Part shown: positions 44,073-53,538 of the stretch, piece by piece | Numbering within the stretch: position 1 is the first letter of the stretch | Layout of the letters: the number at the start of each line of letters is the position of its first letter | Assembly (NCBI GenBank): GCA_001612575.1 | Contig: LJRV01000308.1 | Location: 1-64,000, forward strand | Length of the DNA stretch: 64,000 nt | Reading direction: 5' to 3' | Source of the DNA: Streptobacillus notomytis | GTDB lineage: Bacteria > Fusobacteriota > Fusobacteriia > Fusobacteriales > Leptotrichiaceae | The notes under the pieces: generated by a model | Seen by the model: the letters and a program-made list of their open reading frames with translations, nothing else | Told to the model about the DNA's origin: nothing | Database searches by the model: none | Program-made: the position numbers and the translations under genes

Positions 44073-46039
44073 TGTCTAAATTAAATATAGATACAATGAA
44101 CGATTTTAAATACATTTGGAATTTAAAATCAAATAAAGACAAAAGTATACTAACATATATACTAACAAAACCAAATTTAGCAAAAAATAGATACGATAGT
44201 TGTATATACATGTTTGATGGTAAGGAACATAGAAAATTAACAAATGAAGGAAATTATGAATTTTTAGATAATTCTAATATATACTTTTTTTCTAAAAGAA
44301 CTGATGAGGATAAAGAAAATGAAAATGGTAGTGTAATATATAAATTAAATATAGAAAAATCAGGTGAAGCTGAAAAATTTTTAGAATTTGATTTTTCTGT
44401 AAATAAAATATATAAAATACATGATGATTTATACATCTTATCTTCTGAATACTCTTTAGATAATCCAGAATTTCACTCATTATCTAAGGAAGAAAAATCT
44501 AAGTACATCAAAGAAACAAAAGATAAAAGTTTTAGAAGAATTATAGATGAAATTCCATTTTGGAATGATGGTTCTACATATATTTCTAAATCAAGAAACG
44601 CTATTTTTAAATATATACCTTCTGAAAATAAAGTTGAAAATATAACTTTACTTGATGGAACTAGCACAAATATTTTAGATATAGACAATAATAAAATACT
44701 TTTAATATCTGAATATTTTGATAAAAAAATGGAAAAATATAACTCTTTAGTTGAATATGATGTAAAAACTTCAGAAATAAAAACTATAGTTAATGACGGA
44801 AAATATAGTTTCTCAAATGCTAAATACAGTAAAAATAATATATATGCAATAGCAAGTTTAATGGAATTTTATGGTATAAACGAAAATAGTAAAATATTTA
44901 AAATAAATAGAGATAATTCAGAAATCGAACTTTACTTAGATGAAGATGTTAGTTACGGAAATGCCACTGGTACTGATGCTAGATTTGGGTATAATGAAAG
45001 CTTTAAAGTAGATTATGATACAGAAGAAATAACATATATATGTACTACTGAATATAAAGCAGAGCTACATGGTGTAAAAGATGGAAAATCATACGTTATT
45101 TCTGATTCATTAGGTTCAGTTGATGGATATGCAATTTTAAAAAATGAACTATATCTATTAGGATTTAAAGATTTTAAATTATTAGAAATATACAAATCAA
45201 ATGGATTAGAACAAGTTACTTCATATAACGATGACATTATGAAGGACAAATATATAGCAGAGCCTAATATGTTTGAATTTGAATCTAATGGAGACATAAT
45301 AAAAGGATTTGTTCTATTACCTGAAAATTTTGACAAAAACAAATCATATCCTGCAATATTAGATATTCATGGAGGTCCTAAAACTGTTTATTCTACTATT
45401 TATTACCATGAAATGCAAGTTTGGGTAAATAAAGGATATGTAGTAATGTTTACAAATCCTCATGGTTCTAGTGGTAGAGGAGATAAATTTAGTGATATTA
45501 GAGGTAAATACGGAACTATAGATTATGAAGATTTAATGAAATTTGTTGATGAGACGTTAATTAAATACCCTAATATAGATAAAGAAAAATTAGCTGTAAC
45601 TGGTGGTTCTTATGGTGGTTTCATGACTAACTGGATAATTACACATACAGATAGATTTAAAGTTGCCGCTACTCAAAGATCTATATCTAACTGGATTTCT
45701 ATGTATGGTATTAGTGATATAGGTTATTATTTCTCAGATGATCAAAATTACACTACATTACCTAATGAAAAAGGATTTGAAAAAATTTGGAATCATTCTC
45801 CATTAAAATATATCGAAAATGCTAAAACTCCAACTTTAATAATACATTCTAACGAAGATTATAGATGTCCTGTAGATCAAGGATACCAATTATTTACCGC
45901 TCTAAGAGATAGAAATGTAGATACTAAAATGGTATTATTCTACGGAGAATCCCATGGACTTTCAAGAGGTGGTAAACCAAAAGCTAGAATAGAAAGATTA
46001 GAAGAAATTACAAATTGGATAAATAAATATACAAAGTAA
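44072..46039 (+). CDS. S9 family prolyl oligopeptidase / acylaminoacyl-peptidase-like
   Basis: 655 residues without a signal peptide, so probably cytoplasmic. The first ~390 residues form the beta-propeller and the C-terminal ~250 the alpha/beta hydrolase. The catalytic Ser is in TGGSYGGFM, the Asp in HSNEDYRCPVDQ and the His in GESHGLSRGG, in the expected order. It likely cleaves short peptides. It is coupled to the EIIA gene, an unusual neighbour; together they may link peptide use to PTS state (speculative). A strong terminator follows. Confidence 0.93.
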   Translation: MSKLNIDTMNDFKYIWNLKSNKDKSILTYILTKPNLAKNRYDSCIYMFDGKEHRKLTNEGNYEFLDNSNIYFFSKRTDEDKENENGSVIYKLNIEKSGEAEKFLEFDFSVNKIYKIHDDLYILSSEYSLDNPEFHSLSKEEKSKYIKETKDKSFRRIIDEIPFWNDGSTYISKSRNAIFKYIPSENKVENITLLDGTSTNILDIDNNKILLISEYFDKKMEKYNSLVEYDVKTSEIKTIVNDGKYSFSNAKYSKNNIYAIASLMEFYGINENSKIFKINRDNSEIELYLDEDVSYGNATGTDARFGYNESFKVDYDTEEITYICTTEYKAELHGVKDGKSYVISDSLGSVDGYAILKNELYLLGFKDFKLLEIYKSNGLEQVTSYNDDIMKDKYIAEPNMFEFESNGDIIKGFVLLPENFDKNKSYPAILDIHGGPKTVYSTIYYHEMQVWVNKGYVVMFTNPHGSSGRGDKFSDIRGKYGTIDYEDLMKFVDETLIKYPNIDKEKLAVTGGSYGGFMTNWIITHTDRFKVAATQRSISNWISMYGISDIGYYFSDDQNYTTLPNEKGFEKIWNHSPLKYIENAKTPTLIIHSNEDYRCPVDQGYQLFTALRDRNVDTKMVLFYGESHGLSRGGKPKARIERLEEITNWINKYTK

Positions 46040-46044
46040 TTAAA

Positions 46045-46067
46045 TAGGGGCTAAATTTTAGCCCCTA
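46045..46067. terminator. Bidirectional terminator between convergent genes
   Basis: TAGGGGCTAAA and its complement TTTAGCCCCTA form a G/C-rich stem. T-rich sequence follows in the plus direction (ATTTTCTATTTTTC) and A/T-rich sequence in the other. Confidence 0.75.
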
Positions 46068-46071
46068 TTTT

Positions 46072-47661
46072 CTATTTTTCATAATCTTGATATAAGAAGA
46101 ATTTATTATTATCTTCAAATAATTTAGCTATTTCTAATATTATATTATCATCAAATCTTCCACTTGAAATTAATACTCCTAATGGTAATTTATTTTTAGT
46201 TAAATGCGTTGGTATGCTAATACTTGGTGTATCAGTTACATTTGATAATTGAGTAAATGGTGTAATAGTCCAAGCAGGTAACCATTGATCATAAATTAAT
46301 TGTATAGCTTCTTCTTTAGTTAAACCAGACATATCTCTCATTTTTACTTTTAATTCTTCTGGTATATGGTTATAATCAGCTGAAGGAGCTGGATAAGAAG
46401 TTGTAGGTGTTATGAAAGCTTGATATTTATCAAAAAATTCATCTACAGTTTTTCTAAATCCTTTAAGTGTTTCTTTTGCATTATTTATATCTTCATTATT
46501 TAACTTATTACCAGCTTGGTATAAAGCCCAAGTTAATAATTCAACATCATCCATCTTTAAAGGTCTTTTTAGTAAAGTTTCTCCGAATTTACCTACTCTG
46601 CTTCCTATATACGATGCATTTGTATAATATGCCATCATCATAGCTCTTCCATCTATAGGATAGTCTACTTCTTCTAATGTATAACCCATATCTTTTAAGA
46701 AATTAACTGCATTTTCAACTGCTATTACAGCTTCTGGACTTATAGGAGTATTAGCAGGAGTTTTTGTAGTATAAGCTATTATTTTATCTTTACTTAATTT
46801 TTTATCATTTAACTTATATTCAGGATTGTGAAGAGCCTTAGCTATAGCTAAAACATCTTCCATTTTTTCAGCTATAAGGAAGTTTTCTAATTTAAATCCT
46901 TCAGCTGCAGAATTATTTTTAATAACTCCACCTGTAGGGAAATATCCTATTAAACTTGAGAATGATGATGGTATTCTAATAGAACCTCCTCCATCATTTG
47001 CAGTCCCTATTGCAGTTTGTCCTATAGCTACTCCTGCTGCAGTTCCACCTGATGAACCACCAGGATTTTTACTAATATCCCAAGGATTTTTAGTAGAACC
47101 ATATAAATCAGAATTAGTTACATTTATCCAACCTAACTGAGGTATAGTAGTTTGAGCTATAGGTATAAACCCTAAATCAGTAAACATCTTAACTAAAGCA
47201 TTATCATCTTTAGATATATTATCTTTTCTATAAACTAAAGCCTGAGAATTAATCCCATCTTTTAATTCAAAAGTTATTCCTTTTACCAGTATAGGTACAC
47301 CATAGAAAGGTTTATCCATATTTTTAACATCTTTAGCTTCTAAATATGCTCTTTCTTTTAATTTAGGATCTATAGATTTTCCGTCATATTTAATTATATT
47401 ATTCAAAATAGGATCTGTTTCTTCTATTACCTCATATGCCAAATCTATTAATTGTTTAGGTGTTACCTTTTTTTCCTTAACCAATTTCGCCATTTGAACA
47501 GCCGATAATTTTTTGTACTCTTCTTTAGTTAAAATATAGTTGCTATTTTTTCTAGCTTCCATATTGTTATTACCTAAACTAGAAATAGGTAAAATTGTTA
47601 AAATTGATAATAGAAATAAACTACTCAATTTAATTAATTTTTTATTAATTTTTTTAATCAT
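46072..47661 (-). CDS. Amidase signature family enzyme, exported
   Basis: 529 residues with an N-terminal signal peptide (KKLIKLSSLFLLSILTILPI). The amidase-signature triad is visible: Lys in VPILVKGITF, the first Ser in NPGGSSGGTAAG and the nucleophile Ser in DGGGSIRIPSS. It hydrolyses amides or aminoacyl groups; the exported location argues against the GatA role and for a secreted or periplasmic amidase. No lipobox is obvious. The AGGAGG-like site lies about 37 bases before the ATG with a hairpin in between, unlike the other genes here. Followed by a shared terminator. Confidence 0.9.
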   Translation of the reverse strand: MIKKINKKLIKLSSLFLLSILTILPISSLGNNNMEARKNSNYILTKEEYKKLSAVQMAKLVKEKKVTPKQLIDLAYEVIEETDPILNNIIKYDGKSIDPKLKERAYLEAKDVKNMDKPFYGVPILVKGITFELKDGINSQALVYRKDNISKDDNALVKMFTDLGFIPIAQTTIPQLGWINVTNSDLYGSTKNPWDISKNPGGSSGGTAAGVAIGQTAIGTANDGGGSIRIPSSFSSLIGYFPTGGVIKNNSAAEGFKLENFLIAEKMEDVLAIAKALHNPEYKLNDKKLSKDKIIAYTTKTPANTPISPEAVIAVENAVNFLKDMGYTLEEVDYPIDGRAMMMAYYTNASYIGSRVGKFGETLLKRPLKMDDVELLTWALYQAGNKLNNEDINNAKETLKGFRKTVDEFFDKYQAFITPTTSYPAPSADYNHIPEELKVKMRDMSGLTKEEAIQLIYDQWLPAWTITPFTQLSNVTDTPSISIPTHLTKNKLPLGVLISSGRFDDNIILEIAKLFEDNNKFFLYQDYEK

Positions 47662-48012
47662 AGTTATTCAGATAAAAATATATTTTTATCTTTAAATCCT
47701 CCTTCTTTATTTTTAAAAATATTATATAAAATAATATTATAGAACATATAATTTCATATAAAGAAACAATAAAAAGACTTTCTTATATATTTAAATTCAT
47801 ATTTATATGTATTTTATCGATATATTTTTTATAATTAAACATTCTATTTGCCCTTTAATTTAAAGATAGAAAGTAATTGTTCTAACTTAACTTATTTTAT
47901 TAATATTTTTCTACATATAAATTCTAACATTTTGAATATTTTTTTTCAATTAACACTAATTTTAAATTAAAAAATAAAAAAGTTCAGATAACTGAACTTT
48001 TATGTCTTAAAT
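47662..48012. other. 350-base intergenic region between amidase and rlpA genes
   Basis: Contains the inverted repeat GATAAAAATA/TATTTTTATC at 47672-47691 just before the amidase start, and the rlpA terminator at 47978-48001. Otherwise plain AT-rich sequence with no gene that I can support. Confidence 0.6.
47978..48001 (-). terminator. Terminator of rlpA
   Basis: AAAAGTTCAG / CTGAACTTTT ten-base stem with a 4-base loop, then TTATTTTTT on the minus strand. Confidence 0.7.
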
Positions 48013-48495
48013 TTATTTTACTATTTCTAGCTTAACTTTAGTAATTCCTTTTTCAAAATTTTCAATTTCTTTGAATGCTGCTTTACTTAAATCAATAACT
48101 CTACCTTTAATATACGGTCCTCTATCATTAATTCTAACTGTTACTGATTTACCGTTACTTATGTTAGTAACTTTTACTTTTGTTCCAAAAGGCAATTTTT
48201 TATGAGCTGCTGATACTTTCCATGTATCAAATATTTCTCCATTAGCAGTTTTTCTTCCATTCCATCTTTCACCATAATATGAAGCAATTCCTGTTTGATA
48301 AATTTCTGTTTCAACCATTTCTCTAATATTTTCTTCTTCTACTGGTTGGCTTTGTTCTTTTAATTCAGATATTAATTCCTTAATATCTTCTCCTTTAACT
48401 TCGACATTTTCAATATGACTACCACTAATATTCTCACTAGCATTAACTAATAATAAGGTTAAAGTCAATAAAAATATCGTTAGTATTTTTTTCAT
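48013..48495 (-). CDS. rlpA: Septal ring lytic transglycosylase RlpA-like protein
   Basis: 160 residues with a signal peptide ([19 protein letters not shown]). The double-psi beta-barrel domain has [30 protein letters not shown] and [22 protein letters not shown], including the Asp and His-type residues of RlpA. RlpA cuts glycan strands lacking stem peptides and lies in or under the outer membrane. There is no C-terminal SPOR domain, so this is the short form. It has its own promoter and terminator. Confidence 0.9.
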   Translation of the reverse strand: MKKILTIFLLTLTLLLVNASENISGSHIENVEVKGEDIKELISELKEQSQPVEEENIREMVETEIYQTGIASYYGERWNGRKTANGEIFDTWKVSAAHKKLPFGTKVKVTNISNGKSVTVRINDRGPYIKGRVIDLSKAAFKEIENFEKGITKVKLEIVK

Positions 48496-48520
48496 AGTAC
48501 CTCCGTTTCTGAATTGACTA

Positions 48521-48550
48521 AGTATAACATGGATATTTTATATTTGTCAA
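48521..48550 (-). promoter_or_regulatory. Promoter of rlpA
   Basis: On the minus strand TTGACA (48545-48550), 18-base spacer, TATACT (48521-48526). CGGAGGTAC precedes the start. Confidence 0.65.
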
Positions 48551-48553
48551 TTT

Positions 48554-49840
48554 TCAAGGTATATTAATGTCATTAAAAGCACAAAATAATTGATCTTCAA
48601 TACGTTTAACAAAACATAATTTTAGTTTATCTCTACTTTCAAATGATAAAAATATTCTTGTTACATCATTAATAACCTCATCAATTTCAATGTCTTTTAT
48701 TCCCAATTCATCTGTATGTAAAAGTTCATTTTCATCAAGTTCTATATATTCTTGTGGAAAATTAACTATTAATGTAAACTCTTCATTATTTTTATATTGA
48801 TAAATTTTTTCTATAATAATTTCAATAAAAATAGTATTGTTATCTTTATCTATAAAATTAACTATATTTTCATAAAATGATATTATTTTAATTTTTTCAC
48901 TTATATAGTTAATATATGAAATATTTATATCATATTTAAGTTCTATATACTTATACTCTAATATTAAATTTCCTTTATCTCTTTTTCTCTCATAATCATC
49001 AATAATATTAAATATCTCATTTTCATTTACTATATTTTTATATTCCAATATTTTTCCAGGTATAAATTCTTTTAAAACCTCAATAAAATATTTCATGTAT
49101 ACTAATTTACCACTTAATTTAATATCATTAAATTTTTTAAGTATATCTATAATTTTAAAATTTTCAAAAAAATCATAAATAGATTTAAATGAAAGGTAAA
49201 TTATTATATCATCTAAATCTTTTTTATTATTAAAATTTTCATCTTTATAATACATATTCATCAATTCTTTAGCTTCTTCTCTTACATAAATTGAATAATT
49301 ATTAGATAAATTTATTTCAAAATCTCTATTTTCTTTCATAAAATTAAACATATTACCTTCATATTTAAATAATGATTTTCTATCATTTAATATATATTCC
49401 ATTATCATTTTCAAAAACATTATTTCTGTAAGATATGTATTTTCATGTATCACTTGTTCACTCATTTTTAATTTGTATGAAACTTTATTATTCACAACAC
49501 TATGCTTAACGTAAATTATTTTAAAACACTTAATGTCCGATAATATATATGTGTATTCTCTGTCTTTTCCAATAAAATACTTTAAATTATGATAACATTC
49601 AAAACTTAAATTATCATTTAAATCTTCCTCTTCATTTTTCAATATTAGGACATTATTTATTTTAATTTTTATTTTATATTCTATTTTATTGATATAAAAT
49701 TTCATAAATTTTAAAAATAACTCAGAAAAATTTATTATTCGACTATTTAAATTTTCATCTTTTATAATTATAGCATCATTATAATTATAAATTATATCAT
49801 CTATTTGAGTAAAAAAAACTTCTATTTGTCTTATATTCAT
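48554..49840 (-). CDS. Unknown protein, last gene of the contractile-like operon
   Basis: 428 residues, cytoplasmic, no signal or membrane segment. Very rich in Ile, Asn, Lys and Glu. The N-terminal half looks alpha/beta; a segment around 190-280 is helical (KELMNMYYKDENFNNKKDLD). The C-terminal 60 residues are acidic and beta-rich (YIELDENELLHTDELGIKDI). It overlaps the preceding gene by 44 bases, so translation is probably coupled. No family recognised; a baseplate or adaptor role is only a guess from context. Confidence 0.6.
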   Translation of the reverse strand: MNIRQIEVFFTQIDDIIYNYNDAIIIKDENLNSRIINFSELFLKFMKFYINKIEYKIKIKINNVLILKNEEEDLNDNLSFECYHNLKYFIGKDREYTYILSDIKCFKIIYVKHSVVNNKVSYKLKMSEQVIHENTYLTEIMFLKMIMEYILNDRKSLFKYEGNMFNFMKENRDFEINLSNNYSIYVREEAKELMNMYYKDENFNNKKDLDDIIIYLSFKSIYDFFENFKIIDILKKFNDIKLSGKLVYMKYFIEVLKEFIPGKILEYKNIVNENEIFNIIDDYERKRDKGNLILEYKYIELKYDINISYINYISEKIKIISFYENIVNFIDKDNNTIFIEIIIEKIYQYKNNEEFTLIVNFPQEYIELDENELLHTDELGIKDIEIDEVINDVTRIFLSFESRDKLKLCFVKRIEDQLFCAFNDINIP

Positions 49841-50603
49841 TTTCTTTTAAAATATTTTTAGCCTCAGTTCCATAATTTAATGAAATATTATCTTCTAAAT
49901 TTGAAATATCAATACAATAATCTTCTTTTAAATATTTAGACTCAACATTATCTATACCTAATTTAACATAAAGATTTTCTATACTTTCAACTTTTTGTAT
50001 AATATTATATTTAATTATGGGTACTATATATCCATAAATACTATCATTTAATACTTCACTTTTATATTTATTATAATAAATATTATATAGATCTGAACTT
50101 TCTTCAAAAAATGAAAAGAATATCTTTTCATTATTATATTCTGATGTGAATCTATTCAATTCAGGTATTAATGTTAATTCACATTTATAGTAATCATCAT
50201 TTATATCTAAAATTTTTGTACTAAAAATACCATAAATATATCTGTATTCATTAACTAAAAGAACTATATTTAAATCTATATTCTTATTTTTAGTGATACA
50301 TATATTAACTTTAGTAATTATTTCTTTATATATAATTACATCTTCTATAATTATATCAAATTTTTCAAACTCTAAAACTCTTAAGTTTTTTTCAAAAAAA
50401 TCCTGTAATGAATAATAGCCTATTTCAAGATATTCTTCAATTTTTTTATTATATTTATACTCATTATTTTTTAATATATTATTTATTAATTTTTTTCTAT
50501 TTATATCAAAATTATACCTGTCTACGATATTTTCTTTTCTTGCTATCTCATATAGTTCATAATTATTTTTTACTATTAATTCATTTTTATTATAATTCTT
50601 CAA
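49797..50603 (-). CDS. Unknown protein with Rho-N/SAP-like N-terminus
   Basis: 268 residues. Residues about 14-50 (YELYEIARKENIVDRYNFDI then KKLINNIL) follow the helix-extended-helix pattern of Rho N-terminal or SAP-like domains, which usually contact nucleic acid or serve as protein adaptors. The remainder is a beta-rich domain with no recognised motif. It overlaps the kinase gene by 14 bases and the next gene by 44. Function unknown; its place behind the kinase suggests it belongs to the same machine. Confidence 0.55.
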   Translation of the reverse strand: MKNYNKNELIVKNNYELYEIARKENIVDRYNFDINRKKLINNILKNNEYKYNKKIEEYLEIGYYSLQDFFEKNLRVLEFEKFDIIIEDVIIYKEIITKVNICITKNKNIDLNIVLLVNEYRYIYGIFSTKILDINDDYYKCELTLIPELNRFTSEYNNEKIFFSFFEESSDLYNIYYNKYKSEVLNDSIYGYIVPIIKYNIIQKVESIENLYVKLGIDNVESKYLKEDYCIDISNLEDNISLNYGTEAKNILKENEYKTNRSFFYSNR

Positions 50604-51276
50604 TTATATCACTTATCATTTCTTTCATAATAACTGTGCTATTATACCTTTTATATTTTATCAAGGATAAACCTTTTTTTAAAAATCTTTCTAATTTTTT
50701 ATTTGAATGGACAATATTAATATAATTTGAATCACAAATGTTAGGATAAATTTTATTAAAAACTAAATAATAACATATAGATGTTAAAGAATAAGTATCA
50801 TTTTCAATAAAATTTTTTTCGATATTTGAATATTTTTCCAAAGAAGAAAATCCTTTAGTATATGAAAAATATTTTTTATTATATTCACCATTTAAAAATC
50901 TTGATTCAGAAAAATCAATAATATATACATTATTTTCATTAATAATTATATTCCCTAAGTTAATGTCATTGTGTATTAAACCTAAATCATGAATTCTTTT
51001 TATGGCAATAATAATTTTATTAAATATTTCTAGTCTTCCTTTTAATGAATAATTTAATATATTTATTTCATTAAGAGTCTTACCTTTTATTTTTTCATAA
51101 AAAATTTCCCTATTATTTTTTCTTATTTTAACTTTTAATATTCTAGGTATAAATGAAATCTCATTTTTTAATAAGAAAAACATGGTATTTATTTCGTAAT
51201 TAAACATAAAATTATATTCTGGTAAATTAATATTAAATATTTTTTTATAATATTTCATTTCCATAATTCCCACCAT
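50590..51276 (-). CDS. Small Ser/Thr protein kinase
   Basis: 228 residues. Catalytic-loop motif HNDINLGNI (HxD with the metal-binding Asn) and IIDFSES in place of DFG, with an N-lobe lysine candidate in FYEKIKGKTL. The N-lobe is short. The invariant Asp, Asn and second Asp are present, so activity is possible. It lies in an operon with two FHA proteins, which bind phosphothreonine, and a degenerate PP2C-like protein: a phospho-relay as in T6SS regulation by PpkA, PppA and Fha (known for Pseudomonas). Starts at 51264 or 51258 are also possible. Overlaps the upstream gene by 22 bases. Confidence 0.75.
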   Translation of the reverse strand: MVGIMEMKYYKKIFNINLPEYNFMFNYEINTMFFLLKNEISFIPRILKVKIRKNNREIFYEKIKGKTLNEINILNYSLKGRLEIFNKIIIAIKRIHDLGLIHNDINLGNIIINENNVYIIDFSESRFLNGEYNKKYFSYTKGFSSLEKYSNIEKNFIENDTYSLTSICYYLVFNKIYPNICDSNYINIVHSNKKLERFLKKGLSLIKYKRYNSTVIMKEMISDIIEEL

Positions 51277-53021
51277 TTTTTGCCCTTTTTTTTCTTAATA
51301 TATTCTACCTTTTTCTCAATATCTAATTTTATTTTTTTTGAATAATTTACTTTATCCATTAATTCTATAGCCTTTTTATATTCTATAAACGCTTTCTCAT
51401 ACTCATCATTTTTTAATGATTTATCACCTTTTTCTATTGATAATTTAATGGTATATTTCATATCATTTTCTAATTTCAATTTATCTTTTATATCTTCAAC
51501 TTTTTTTATATTTTCCATTTCTATTTTTTTCTTTTGTTTATAAATTAATCTAATTCTACCTTCTAGCTCTTTAATTTTATTGTCATTATGCAACAAATTA
51601 GCATAATAAAGTGATTTTTCAAGAAATGAAATAGATGTAGTGTATTCTTTAATCTCATAGTATTCTTTATGTCTATTATATAATTCATTCATTTTACTTT
51701 CTAAATTTAATATTTTATTTGATATTTCAATTTCTTTTTTACTTAAATATTCAACTTCTTTATTAAATTCCAATTTACTATATTCTTGCTTTAAATAAAT
51801 TATTTCTTTTAAACCTTCTGAAATATTTTGGTCTAATAAATCATCAATTTTAAGATATCTCTTATCCAATTTTATTTTTAAATTATCTAATATTTTAAAA
51901 TTATTATTTTTTCTATCTTCTAAATCATTTATATCTATTTCAAATTTTGATTTTTTATATACCTCTATTAAATTATTTAAAATATCAGTATTTTTAATTA
52001 TGTCCTCTCCAACTAAAAATAATTCATTATTTTGTTCAATTATTAATTTGTCTAACTCAGCTATATCCTTATTAATATCTATTAATAATTTGGGCGAGAT
52101 GTCCTCTATCTTATTTTTTATATTAACATATTCATTTTTGGCTTTTAAAAATTCTCTATTTTTTATCATTTTTTTTGTTATATTTTTAATTTCAAAAATA
52201 TTTTTAAATATATTATTTTTATTCTTCTCTAAGCTTAACTTATTTTTTAACTTTTCTCTTTTTTCTATATTCTTACCTGTATAATAAATGTATTTTTTAT
52301 CTATAAGTATTAACCTATTTTCAATTTCAATTAACTTTTTTTCATTTGATAAATAATCAAAATTATTATTATTCACCTTTGTAAATATGTTTTCAATATG
52401 ATTAAAACTATTATTTAAATAAATGTTTGATAATATAAAATATATAAATACAAAAAATATTAAAAATAATATTGTAAATTTTATAAAAAAGTTATTATTT
52501 GTAAATTTTGATATCTTATTTATTTTAAGTATTTTAAATTCAACAATTTTTTTATTACCTATACGTATTTCTATTAAATCATTTTCAATTAAGGGAAATA
52601 GTTCCGTATATCCAATTATATCTCCTTTTTCAATTATTTGATTTTTAAAAAATATTTCATCATCTCTTATTATATTAAAATAATAATCTTTCATATATAC
52701 ATAAATTACATTGCAATAATCTGTTAATATACACGATAAATATATTTTAGTATTTTCAATATTTTCAACTATTACCCTATCTTCAAATTCAAAAAGTATT
52801 TCTGTAATTAATTTTTTTATATATTTTGAATTAAATACAGTATTTTCTGTAAATCTATAAATTAATTCTTCCATTAAATTATCAAATAATTCTATTTTAC
52901 CTTGACCTTCAATAAAAATAGATACCCCTATTGTAAATTCTTCAGTTTCATAATATACAAAATGGGTATCCTTTTCATTTATACAACAGGGTAAAATATC
53001 TAACTTTTTATTATCCATCAA
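51255..53021 (-). CDS. Membrane protein with degenerate PP2C-like head, coiled coil and TPR-like tail
   Basis: 588 residues. Residues about 1-165 follow the outline of PPM/PP2C phosphatases (strand order and a YLSCILTDYCNVIYVYMKDY core) but lack the metal-binding aspartates, so it is probably catalytically dead. One membrane segment at about 195-217 (FIKFTILFLIFFVFIYFIL) is followed by more than 280 residues of predicted coiled coil and then TPR-like helices ending in a lysine-rich tail (KKKGKKWWELWK). This could span the inner membrane and signal to the machine. It overlaps the FHA gene by four bases and the kinase by 22. Confidence 0.6.
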   Translation of the reverse strand: MMDNKKLDILPCCINEKDTHFVYYETEEFTIGVSIFIEGQGKIELFDNLMEELIYRFTENTVFNSKYIKKLITEILFEFEDRVIVENIENTKIYLSCILTDYCNVIYVYMKDYYFNIIRDDEIFFKNQIIEKGDIIGYTELFPLIENDLIEIRIGNKKIVEFKILKINKISKFTNNNFFIKFTILFLIFFVFIYFILSNIYLNNSFNHIENIFTKVNNNNFDYLSNEKKLIEIENRLILIDKKYIYYTGKNIEKREKLKNKLSLEKNKNNIFKNIFEIKNITKKMIKNREFLKAKNEYVNIKNKIEDISPKLLIDINKDIAELDKLIIEQNNELFLVGEDIIKNTDILNNLIEVYKKSKFEIDINDLEDRKNNNFKILDNLKIKLDKRYLKIDDLLDQNISEGLKEIIYLKQEYSKLEFNKEVEYLSKKEIEISNKILNLESKMNELYNRHKEYYEIKEYTTSISFLEKSLYYANLLHNDNKIKELEGRIRLIYKQKKKIEMENIKKVEDIKDKLKLENDMKYTIKLSIEKGDKSLKNDEYEKAFIEYKKAIELMDKVNYSKKIKLDIEKKVEYIKKKKGKKWWELWK

Positions 53022-53527
53022 TAATTCCAGTCAAAATTCACACCACAAAGTTCTATGAATATGAATTTGTTCTCCCCCATTTCTATGATATCTAAGTTTA
53101 AAATTTGTTTACTTTCATATAAAGCTTTTCCTTGTAAATATACTAATCCACTACTTTCACCTGGAGATATTACAAAAACTCTTTGTTTAGGATTATATGT
53201 TATAGAACAATGATTTTTCCTCGCTATTGTTTGATCATTTTCAATACATACATGCATTTCAGAAGATCGACCTATAAAATTTCTTTCATTTATTAATCTA
53301 TAATCTTTTCCTTTTTCAGATCCAGAAATACATACTAACCATCCTACTACTGGTGAAACATTAGTTTCCTTAATCCAAAAAACTGAGGTTTTAGTATCGC
53401 CTTCTAATATTATTGGCTTTTTTTCTTCTTCTTTTTCAATATTTATTTTATTTCCATCGCAATACGGACAATTTGAATATTTGCTTGTATTATACATATG
53501 TCCATTACTACATTTCAATAATTTCAT
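53018..53527 (-). CDS. Zinc-ribbon FHA-domain protein
   Basis: 169 residues. An N-terminal rubredoxin-like zinc ribbon (CSNGHMYNTSKYSNCPYC) precedes an FHA domain: NFIGRSSEM (Gly-Arg-Ser), the phosphothreonine-contacting HVCIENDQTIARKNHCSI (with Arg, Asn-His) and SSGLVYLQGKALY. FHA domains bind phosphothreonine, so it is a likely target of the operon kinase. It ends with DWNY, overlapping the next gene by four bases. Confidence 0.85.
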   Translation of the reverse strand: MKLLKCSNGHMYNTSKYSNCPYCDGNKINIEKEEEKKPIILEGDTKTSVFWIKETNVSPVVGWLVCISGSEKGKDYRLINERNFIGRSSEMHVCIENDQTIARKNHCSITYNPKQRVFVISPGESSGLVYLQGKALYESKQILNLDIIEMGENKFIFIELCGVNFDWNY

Positions 53528-53538
53528 TAAATCACACC

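Noticed and set aside
46072-47661. Amidase as GatA of the tRNA amidotransferase
   Set aside because: It has a signal peptide and no GatB or GatC neighbours, so an exported amidase is more likely.
50408-50725. 105-residue plus-strand frame in the contractile locus
   Set aside because: Antisense shadow of two supported genes, hydrophobic low-complexity sequence, no ribosome site.
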